A DNA stretch of 15,096 nt from Paramarasmius palmivorus (Eukaryota; Basidiomycota; Agaricomycetes; Agaricales; Marasmiaceae): positions 1 through 15,096 of the forward strand of contig JAYKXP010000389.1 of assembly GCA_037176845.1 (NCBI GenBank), written 5' to 3'. Below the pieces are notes generated by a model. It was not told where the DNA came from. It saw only the letters and a program-made list of their open reading frames with translations, and did no database searches. This document shows positions 7,547-15,096 of the stretch, in pieces (position 1 is the stretch's first letter; each line of letters begins with the position of its first letter). Both the position numbers and the translations under genes were made by a program.

Positions 7547-10204
7547 TCAAGGCCGGAGCAAGTGCATACGTATGTAATTAGGGTCGTTTACTGTATTCCA
7601 TCCTCGACCTTCATCTCTTCGCCGCTCCCTGTGCTTGTCGTGAGGAACTGAGACCAGTGACGGATCTTCGTGATCATCCTTGGCTCTTTCACCTTGGGAA
7701 CCATCCTCAGCAGCCTGCTCGAGATGATTTTGATCGGTATCTGATGCCACGACACCACTCAGTTCACCAGGATCATCTTCACCAGCCGAAAGAGGTATCG
7801 ATGAAGCTTCAGTGATACTCTCTGCAACCCGAGCTGCAGAGTCTCCAGGATTGGCTGGCCCAGTTACTGACTTCGTTGCGAGTGGTTCGTCGTTATCTGG
7901 TAGCAAGGGGTGACTCCCTAAGCTATCATTGACGATTTCGCTCGTCGTGTTGCCACGAGATCCAAGCACCTGTATATCGATATTGTCCTCAACATTCTGC
8001 ACTGTTGGTCTTGCTTCGTATTCGATCTGCGGGTTGTCTGGTCGTGTGCGTACGGTATCGAGGGACCATCGGATAGGCTCGAGTTGAGGTAGTTGGGAAG
8101 ACGAAGGTGGATCTTCATTCCGACAAGGGAGAGGTGCGAAGTAGTCGTCAGATAGTTTGTTCACTTCTTGGACCTTTTGGATGGCCCCCTGCCAGGTGGT
8201 CCACCAGAAATCGCCCCGAGAATACAATTGACGGATTATGATCTGGTTATGAATCAACCTGATGAACTCCTGTCCTCTTTTGCTCATCAACAACACCGAA
8301 GGTAGGTCCGAATGGGTAATATGCCATGCAAGGGCATTAGCAAACGCTACCCGCTCCTTGTTGTGTCGTTTCTCGTCGTACCCTGGGGACGGTTTCCAAG
8401 ATTTCTCGAAATGAGGCAGGAGTTGGAGGCTCCATTGTCGAATACCAGAATCCTTGTGTGACCATAACGCGGTGACAAGAGGAAAGGGAATGGGGAATTG
8501 GAGAGTTTTGGACAACATAGGAATTCCCAAGGAGATTTCTCGCTCGAGATTGCTGAACCAATCGTCCCTGATGTCAGAGCGCGCCTCCGCCTTGCGCAAG
8601 ATCCTCATGTATGTGTCCCAAAGCCGATGCCAGGATAACAACTCGATTCCCTGCTGGGAGTGGAGTGGAGGATCACTTATGATGGGTTTAGGCCCGTATC
8701 CAGGGATATTCGGGGAACGAAGGCATGTACCAATACCCCACTCCTCCCCCACCCACATCGTAATATCCCACCGATCCAGAACAGCAGAAATTGCCATGAT
8801 GGGAGGTAGCGTTTCCAGTACATTCTCGAGGTGAGGGATCATCGATGGGCTGTCACGAAATATTGTGACTGCCCACTGCAACGCCTGCAGCTCGTACACC
8901 TGCAGTTGAAAACTGCCAAACACCCCCTGGACTGCCTGGTCAAATTGCCTGACCACTCGAAGATCAAACGTCGACCAACTTGAGGTTTGGGCTTGGATGT
9001 GATCCCATAGCGGGAGGAAATGGATTTTGGTCAAGTTGTCAAGGAAAGGAATGTTGAGGAGTGCCTTGGGAAGTGTAGTAAACAGTTTGTAGACGACCCA
9101 TGCTTGGGGAGACTTGTAAGGGCAGATGAAATGATAAGCCAACTGCCCAAAGTCACGGTAGGATGAAAGCTGACTGTTTCCATCCACGAATGGGGTGTGG
9201 ATAAAACGCGCCTGATCGCGTGTGATCGTTATGGTAGGTAGGAACGTAGTGAGGAGATACGTCCCAACACTTAGTCCAATTGCAGCGAGGCAAACGCCAA
9301 AAAGTATAGGCTGTAGAGTCCACAGGAGATCCAAGACACCGACAAAGAATAACACCAACGCAATTTCGAGAAGAATTGGGAGAGCCGACAGAAACAAAGC
9401 TACACCCCATTTCTCGAAGCTGTCTCGGCGTAGCTGTCGTAGTGCCAAATCTTCTCCTGGCGTTCGAGTTGGCACGTCGCGTTGGTGCTCCCGTAGCCAC
9501 TGCTTACACAGTAGACCAAACAGAGCTGAAGTGAGACTGAAAATCAGACTCAGAAACCAGAAGCAATTGATTCGGATAGATGATGCTTCTGGTGTGAACT
9601 GTGTAGATTGCGCCTGTGTTCCATTGAGCTGTTGAAATATTTGGGTGAGGATGACTACAGTGGTGTCTTCGCTGAGCCATTGATAAGATTCGATGAGAAA
9701 TGCAGTGACAACTGCAGAGAAGAGACCGGCCTATACATGGATTAGAAAACTGCTAGGAAGATGAGATTGCACATACAAATACTAGCAGAGTATCAATATC
9801 TTCCTTGTAGCCTGCAACCATTCCGTCGTCGTATTTTTTGACCTCAGCCCGAAGCTTTTCGTATGACCGGTCGGCAGCCTCTTTCTGTTTTTCTTCCTTC
9901 TCTCTCTTCCATTGCGCCTTCCGGTACTCTTCCTTTCTCTGCTCCTCGTATCCTTCCCGCCCCAACTGTTCCCGATTTTCCCTCCTCAAGTCCTCCTCCA
10001 ACTGCTGATAGACTCCCCTCATCTTCTCTTCCTCAGTCTTCTCCGTCTCCTCGTTCAACTGAAAACACGATGTAAACGGATATCAGCCAAATTATAGAAT
10101 GGTAACACACCTCAGAGCCAGTGCTTGATCCTCTTGCCGGATTATGGCCCTTGAAAAGTCATGAGCTACAGACAGTCAAATGAATTCTCTTGGACACGAA
10201 CCAT
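7547..10204 (-). CDS. DUF6535 membrane protein, intact copy (gene 1), about 835 aa
   Basis: Four-exon model on the minus strand: 10204-10202 (start ATG alone), 10149-10111, 10058-9777 and 9730-7547. The introns are 52, 52 and 46 bp. The last intron (GTATGT..TATAG, after DTLLVF) is certain. The first two are inferred and set the start. Residues about 15-85 are a highly charged, probably coiled, segment rich in Glu, Lys and Arg. The DUF6535 core begins with KKYDDGMVAGYKEDIDTLLV (to about 107) and continues with four hydrophobic segments: about 110-125 (GLFSAVVTAFLIESY), 162-183 (NCFWFLSLIFSLTSALFGLL), 218-246 and 250-272. Between helices 2 and 3 lie CKQWLREHQRD and PTRTPGEDLALRQLRRDSFE, hallmarks of the family. 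A long soluble region follows (about 280-640; motifs FICPYKSPQAWVVYKLF, FDLRVVRQFD, VLDRWDITMW), then an acidic, low-complexity tail ending in a basic RERRRDEGRGW motif. It probably sits in a cell membrane; no molecular function is known to me. No frame damage is visible across 2.2 kb of the main exon. It is the only copy in this array without an evident lesion. Confidence 0.88.
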
Positions 10205-10290
10205 ATCCAAGATGCTTGGGAGATAAGTGTCTTTGTCCTCGCAGCTATTGTTATTACTGATGCCGGTGACAGCAAGAATGCACGTTGAAA
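10205..10290 (-). promoter_or_regulatory. Conserved block upstream of DUF6535 gene 1
   Basis: On the minus strand this stretch runs from TTTCAACGTGCAT to AAGACACTTAT, just before the proposed ATG. It matches, with small gaps, the block in front of gene 2 (13869-13944). It is probably 5' UTR and proximal promoter. I see no TATA box. The shared block supports the start codon chosen for both genes. Confidence 0.45.
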
Positions 10291-10688
10291 GCTATGCGAA
10301 CGTAATGCGAACACCCTGGATCAGGCGAACACTTCTCGTGTGGCAGATTTCACTAGGCCATGCAATCGTATGCCTTGAATTCAGGATATGCGGCCGGTGA
10401 ACAGCGAAGAGAGTCTGGGCGCTTGTTTCCTGCAAATTCGACAAGGTCGTCGTCCCTAGCCAAACAAATTCGAGCCTTCCTCATGCTCATTGAAGAGGTA
10501 GGTAGACGACATGTACGACCTTCATTAGACATAATAGCTAGTGAAATCGGATGGGCTCAATGCGCCGAGTAGTTACATATGATATGAGAGAACACTAGAC
10601 CACTACCGTGAACAAAACATGAGCGGAACCAGTTAGTATACACGTAGCGTATTGGGGTCACTGTTCGGACTCCACCCAACGCACCATT
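10291..10688. other. Spacer between DUF6535 gene 1 and relic A
   Basis: No gene, RNA gene or repeat is recognisable. A + strand frame at 10360-10572 lacks any family motif or splice partner and is probably chance. The spacer should hold the more distant promoter of gene 1. Confidence 0.4.
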
Positions 10689-11250
10689 TCAGTCAACGTC
10701 CCATTCCCTATGATCTCTTCGATGTCGCATGGAGCTAGAACCAACAACACGCTGAGTACCGAGAGGCTCGAGAAGTCTATCATTGACAGGGTCTTCACCA
10801 GAATCTGGAACCTGCATATACACTTCAGCTGATGGAGAGAAGACTTCATCAACACCCTCGGCGACATGCGATCCAAGGCCGACTTGGATGTCACTACCAG
10901 AGGAAACTACCTCTCTCGTCGCACACGCAGATCGTCCTTGCCCGAAGCAAGGAGAGTCGCCAACATTGGAGATAGTTGTAGACTCTTGTCGCTGACCGTA
11001 GGTGTAGATCCAGAGCTGACAAGCACTTCGTGCCTCGAATTGGATGCGCTACTTCCGTCGCCGGTGACACTCGAGCCATATTCTCCTGCTGGCAGAGAAC
11101 ACTCGCTGGATGAGCTAGGTTTGCACTTCTAAGCATCCGAGGACGCTACATTGAGAAGTATCAAGCCCCGGTAGTGCGTTGTCCCCATGATCTTCTGCAT
11201 GGTTTGTGTACCGATCTTACTCCTTGACTTGACACGAGGGCCATGGACGT
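10689..11250 (-). pseudogene. DUF6535 C-terminal tail fragment (relic A)
   Basis: Only the variable tail of a DUF6535 gene is present. Read on the minus strand it contains a segment reading VHGPRVKSRSKIG (about 11240-11200), then SSSECSLPAGEYGSSVTGDGS (about 11115-11050). After a TAG and a frame change near 10905 it continues EVVSSGSDIQVGLGSHVAEG and VPDSGEDPVNDRLLEPLG, ending with the basic MRHRRDHREWDVD and a TGA at 10691-10689. The GEDP and basic C-terminal motifs parallel gene 1 (SAGEDDPGEL and HRERRRDEG). The intermediate DNA aligns with relic B at 14230-14570. No membrane or core domain is present. The fragment begins right where the extended tail of gene 2 ends, so it looks like the stump of an older tandem copy. 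Confidence 0.65.
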
Positions 11251-11256
11251 ATGTGA

Positions 11257-11385
11257 TTACATAATATGGTTTGATGTATTCCCTCCTTGTCCTTCGTCTC
11301 TTCTCCGTTCCCTGTGCTCCTCTCGAGGAACTAAGACCGGTGACACAATCCCCTGATCTTCGCGACCATCCCTGGTTGGCCGCCC
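11257..11385 (-). pseudogene. Conserved former coding tail of gene 2, beyond its stop
   Basis: After the TAA that closes gene 2 the same frame stays open for 42 codons to a TAA at 11257-11259. The translation contains REDQGIVSPVLVPREEHRER followed by RRDEGQGGNTSN. Gene 1 has in its coding tail HEDPSLVSVPHDKHRERRRD and EGRGWNTVN, a clear match in the same frame. This stretch was therefore coding until recently. Confidence 0.75.
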
Positions 11386-13868
11386 TTATCCTTCTGACGG
11401 CAAAGGGATGTCTTGAGCGACATCCACAATCAATGGCTTAGGACGATCGGGGTCAGTATCAGGTGGTATGACCTCTGTAGAGACAGCTGGTTCATCTTCT
11501 CCAGCTGAAAGAGGTACCAGTAAGCCTTCAGCATCATTTTCGACGATCTGAACTTGAATTTCTTCTGGTTGATCGAGGTTTACATCGCCAGCCACCGTCC
11601 TCCTTGATGCAGCTAGTTCCTCGTTATCCGCTGGCAGGGCATCACTCTCGTTGATAGCCCGTAACGAAGAACCACCTTGACTGGCACTATTAGGTATCAA
11701 GGTATCGTCTGCGAGATTGGCGATTTCGCTCGTTATGTTGCCAAGAGATCCGAGCACCTCTATATCGATCCTTTCTGTGATTTCTGTGTCATTACCCATG
11801 GGCGACGGTGGTCTTTCCTCGACTTCATTCTGAGGATTGTCAAGTTGGGAGTGCGTAGGACCGATGGAGTATTGGATAGGGTCAAGTTGAGGCAGTTGGC
11901 TTGAAGGAGGCGGAAAATTATTCCAGTATGGAAGAGGCGTGAAGTAGTCGTCAGGTAGTTCACCCACTTCCCGGACCTTCTTGATCGCGCCTTTCCAATA
12001 CCAATCATTGAATCCGCTTTGATAACATAATCGGCGAATTATAATCTCGTTATGAATGGACCTCATAAACTCCTGCCCCCTTTTACTCGTCAATAACACT
12101 GAAGGTGGACCCGAACCGCAGATATGCGTCGCAACGGCATTAGCGAATGCCACACGCTCTGCGTCGTGTCGTGTCTCGTCGTACCCTGGGAAAGGTTTCC
12201 AGGCTTCTTCGAAATGCCGCAAAAGTCGGAGGCTCCATTGTCGAACCCAAGAATGATTATGCGACCATAGTGCGGTGACCAAAGGGAGAGGAATGCAGAA
12301 TCGGAGGGTCTTGGATAGCGCAGGAATACCTGCGGAGATTTCCTGCTCAAGTTGATTGAGACGTCTATCTGGAATGAAACGGTGGCCTGGCGGCTGTAGG
12401 GCCTGTACGTGCACATCCCAAAGACGGTGCCGGAATAGTAACTCGATTCCCTCCCAGGAATGAAGAGGAAGATCGCTCGTTATGGCATTTGGCATAGGCG
12501 GGAAATCATTCGGGTGTCTGAGATATGTGCCAATGTCCCGCTCCTTCACCTCCCACATCGCAATATCCCACCGATCCAAAACAGCAGAAATTGCAACGGA
12601 ACGGGGAAGTGTTTCCAACACGTTTTCGAGATGGGGGATCATTGATGGAGTATCACGGAACACTGTGACGGCCCACTGCAACGCCCGCAGCTCGTAAATC
12701 TGCAGCCGAAAGGTGTCAAATATCGTGATTGGGATTTCCCGGTCAAACTGCCTAACCACGCGTAGGTCAAGCGCCGACCAACTGGAGGTTTGGGCCTGCA
12801 TGTGATCCCATAGTGGACGAAGGTGTGTTTTGGTGAACTTGTTAAGGAAAGGTATTTTCAGGAGAGGTTTTGGGAGTAAGGTGAAGAATTTGTAGACGGC
12901 CCATGCCTGGGGTGACTTGTATGGGCAGATGAATTGGTGAGCCAGCCGCCCAACATCATGGTAGGGGCGACGGAGTTCGCGGTCCAACCAAGTCTGAATA
13001 AATTTCTGATCGCGTGGAATTGTTATTGTAGGTAGAACCGTGGTGAGGAAGTAGAGTCCCACACTTAGCAAGATTGCGGTGAAGCATATGCCGAAGAGTA
13101 TAGGGTGTAATGTCCACAGCAGATCCAAAACGCCAACAAAAAAGAACATCAATGCGATTTCTAGGAGAATAGGGAGCGCTGACAAAAACGAGGCTACACC
13201 CCATTTCTCGAAACTGTCTCGGCGCAGCTGTCGCAATGCCAGATCTTCTCCTGGCGTCCGAGTCGGTACGTCGCGCTGGTGTTCCCGTAGCCACTGTTTA
13301 CAGAGTAGGCCGAATAGAGCAGATGTAAGACTGAAGATGAGACTGAGAAACCAAAAGCAGTTGATACGGATCGACGAAGCCTCTGGGATGAAAGACTCTG
13401 GCTCTGGAATGCTAGACGCATTGAGCTGGTGAAAGATCTGCATAAGGATTATAACGGTGGTGTCTTCGGGATCCTCTTGAAGCCATTGGTAGGATTCGAT
13501 GAGGAATGCAGTTACGACCGCGGAGAAGAGACCAGCCTGTACATGAATTAGAAAAATGGCTAGTGAGATGCATCTTCACATACAAAGACTAGCAGCGTAT
13601 CGATATCTTCCTTCCAGCCAGCAACCATTCCGTCGTCATATTTCTTGACTTCGGATTGCAGCTTTTCGTATGCTGGTTCGGCGATTTTATTGTACTCCTC
13701 TTCCTTGTGACGTTGCTCCTCTCCCCGTTTCTTGTTCTCTTTCTTCAACGTCCCGACTTCCTCCCGATTCCCGTCCTCCTCCTGCTTGCTCTCCTTGTAT
13801 TCCTTGTCCGGCTGAAAATGATGTAAGTGGTCAGTCAAAAATACTTCTCAAGAACTAACCGTAGGCAT
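11386..13868 (-). CDS. DUF6535 membrane protein, C-terminally truncated copy (gene 2), about 795 aa
   Basis: Three-exon model on the minus strand: 13868-13860 (MPT), 13811-13584 and 13536-11386. The introns are 48 bp (GTTAGT..TTTTCAG) and 47 bp (GTATGT..TACAG); the second is at exactly the same place as in gene 1, after DTLLVF. Residues about 4-60 are charged and probably coiled, shorter than in gene 1. The DUF6535 core starts with KKYDDGMVAGWKEDIDTLLV and has four hydrophobic segments (about 81-95, 138-158 and a close pair at about 195-250) with CKQWLREHQRD and PTRTPGEDLALRQLRRDSFE between them. The soluble region follows gene 1 motif by motif (FICPYKSPQAWAVYKFF, LDLRVVRQFD, VLDRWDIAMW, YDETRHDAERVAFANA). 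The acidic tail has PLSAGEDEP. Translation stops at LPSEG (TAA, 11388-11386), about 40 residues earlier than homology to gene 1 predicts. The frame is otherwise clean, so the protein may still be made with its membrane domain intact. Confidence 0.85.
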
Positions 13869-13944
13869 GTCTGGGTAAACAATAGGTGTCTTCGGCCTTG
13901 CAGTTATATTGCTAACAGCAATGACAGCGGACATGCACGTTGAA
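13869..13944 (-). promoter_or_regulatory. Conserved block upstream of DUF6535 gene 2
   Basis: On the minus strand it runs from TTCAACGTGCATGTCCGCTG to GAAGACACCTATTG before the ATG, and aligns with the block in front of gene 1 (10205-10290). Probably 5' UTR and proximal promoter retained after duplication. Confidence 0.45.
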
Positions 13945-14204
13945 CCTCATGTGAACTGCCCATATCGTCATTAGCGGACATTTGGAGGCTCTATCCCAGA
14001 CCCTCGGTCCATTTTCTACTGACATAAGAGACCGTGTGTGTACGATGTCCGGATGAAGGGCGTGTCCTGGCGTGTCACTGGTTGAACCTCATGAGGACAG
14101 TCTAATTAAAAGCCGTTTATATCAGTGGATCGAAAGGCTTCTGATGTTGATCAACACACCTTCTCATCCGGCGGATCTCGTTGCACTATTGGCAATTGTA
14201 ACCA
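13945..14204. other. Spacer between gene 2 and relic B
   Basis: No gene is recognised. A + strand frame at 14072-14254 is short, unlinked to exons and overlaps the tail of relic B, so I treat it as chance. Confidence 0.35.
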
Positions 14205-15096
14205 TCATTGACCACATCATTACCTCGGTATTCTGCGATTCAGAGCCAACGTAGATATCGCTACCAGCAAATACTATTTCTCTCCCGATGCAGATTCGGA
14301 TTGTCTGTGCCAGATGCCAAGAGAATCAACGATAGCATTGCTTCCATCGCCGGTAAGATACATCCCATGTTCTCCTGCTGCTGGCAGAAAACCCTCGTCA
14401 GAATCCCGGATGGGACCAGGCCTGTACTTCTGAGCCTACGAAGATACCGCCTTGGGAGGTAACGGGCCCCAGGAGTCCATTGTTGTCACGATCCGTGGTT
14501 TGTGTGCTGTGCACCGATTTTACTGGTTGAGTTGCTACGAGGGTCATGGACCTGTATATCGATGCTTTCTTGGGCATTACCCACAAGCGACGACAGACGT
14601 TTTTCGACCTCGTTAGGTTGAAAGCTCGTGATATCGACGGAGTGAATGGTCCCCTTGAGTTGCTAGGACCTTTGGGAGAGGAGAATGACGGTGGTGTCTA
14701 CGTTGAGCCATTGATATGACTTGATAAGGAATGCAATCACACGGAAAAGGCCTGTTCAATGAATTAGAACTCTGTAATTACAATAGAGACTGCACGTACA
14801 AAAACTAGGAGCGTGTCAATACCTTCCTTGTAACCCAAGACTAGCGAATCCTCGTATGTCTTGACCTGCCTGCAGTTTTTCAAGCGACAGTTCAACGTTC
14901 AACGTTCAACTACCCCTTTCCTTCCGACGTGTTTTCCTCCATTCAATCGATTCTTCCAATACCCTTTGCGAGTCGAGATCCATCATCCATCGGTTATACT
15001 CCATTCCTTTCCCGCTCTTTCATTTCCTAATCCTCCTTTCCCTTCTGCTCCGGGTCCCTATGCTACCAACCTTGCTTCCTTTGGGCATCGCGAAAC
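14205..15096 (-). pseudogene. DUF6535 relic with deleted middle (relic B), may run off the window
   Basis: The transcription direction is leftward. At 15000-14880 the DNA has the Glu/Lys/Arg-rich character of the family's first exon but with stops. About 14866-14800 reads VKTYEDSLVLGYKEGIDTLLVF, matching KKYDDGMVAGYKEDIDTLLVF. A 48-bp intron (14799-14752, GTACGT..ACAG) sits at the family position. The second exon starts GCCTTTTCC with small deletions and a TGA, then reads IAFLIKSYQWLNVDTTVILL, the first helix and its flank. Directly after that, near 14655, it passes into NEVEKRLSSLVGNAQESIDI, which matches the tail of gene 2 (NEVEERPPSPMGN..). Helices 2-4 and the whole soluble region, about 1.5 kb, are missing. 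The tail continues with PAAGEHGMYLTGDGS (about 14385-14340) and, after a TAG and frame change, EIVFAGSDIYVGSES (about 14280-14235). Confidence 0.75.
14890..14910 (+). repeat. Three tandem copies of a 7-bp unit
   Basis: The unit gttcaac is repeated three times without mismatch inside the decayed first exon of relic B. It is probably a replication-slippage product in non-functional sequence; 7 is not a multiple of 3, so each copy shifts the frame. Confidence 0.8.

Noticed and set aside
9222..9635. Plus-strand open frame inside DUF6535 gene 1 (and its twin at 13079-13432)
   Set aside because: Both are antisense shadows of the same conserved transmembrane coding segment, which is why they resemble each other.
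9863..10097. Plus-strand frames rich in Ser, Pro and Leu
   Set aside because: They are the complement of the Glu/Lys/Arg-rich first exon of gene 1; the pyrimidine-rich strand gives open frames trivially.
10658..10894. Minus-strand 78-codon frame
   Set aside because: It is in a different frame from the family-like tail of relic A (VPDSGEDP...), which explains this DNA better.
1..15096. CRISPR array, transposase, LTR or terminal inverted repeats
   Set aside because: I found no regularly spaced repeats, no reverse transcriptase or transposase motifs and no clear terminal repeats; CRISPR is also not expected in a fungal genome.

Overview
The window looks like a piece of a basidiomycete (Agaricomycetes) genome. 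The evidence is the short introns (46-70 nt, GT..AG, several with CTAAC/CTGAC-like branch points), a decayed NACHT NTPase of the type expanded in mushroom-forming fungi, and a tandem array of DUF6535 membrane proteins, a family I know mainly from Agaricomycetes. I cannot name the genus. Many genes become visible only when exons are joined across introns or when broken frames are followed.

Layout. About 0.5-4.4 kb on the + strand is a gene graveyard. It holds a NACHT NTPase pseudogene (533-1884) with a recognisable 5' exon, a damaged Walker A, a Walker B behind a nonsense codon and two frameshifts. Two unrecognised broken coding stretches follow (2056-2701 and 3561-4397), separated by sequence in which I see no gene. 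A TATA-like box (4406-4414) then precedes an apparently intact six-exon gene (4451-5709, about 319 aa). Its C-terminal half resembles the fungal HNH-nuclease-like family, but the expected catalytic histidine is not evident. A stretch at 5782-5870 resembles this gene's first exon and may be a partial duplicate. At 6539-7501 lies a further spliced + strand gene that I do not recognise. It converges on the next gene with only about 45 bp between the two stop codons.

From 7.5 kb to the right edge all coding material is on the - strand and derives from one family. Read right to left in the transcription direction there are: relic B (about 15096-14205; N-terminal exon joined to the C-terminal tail, middle deleted); DUF6535 gene 2 (13868-11386; apparently truncated by a stop codon with conserved coding sequence beyond it); relic A (about 11250-10689; C-terminal tail only); and DUF6535 gene 1 (10204-7547; fully open, about 835 aa by my model). 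The two complete copies and relic B share an intron at the same place, after the motif DTLLVF. The two complete copies also share a conserved block just upstream of their start codons.

Function. DUF6535 proteins have four membrane helices after a charged N-terminal segment, then a long soluble region and an acidic tail. No biochemical role is established that I know of. The co-location of a NACHT NTPase, an HNH-like gene and a birth-and-death array of DUF6535 genes is typical of fast-turning accessory regions. Any shared role, for example in self/non-self recognition, is inference only.
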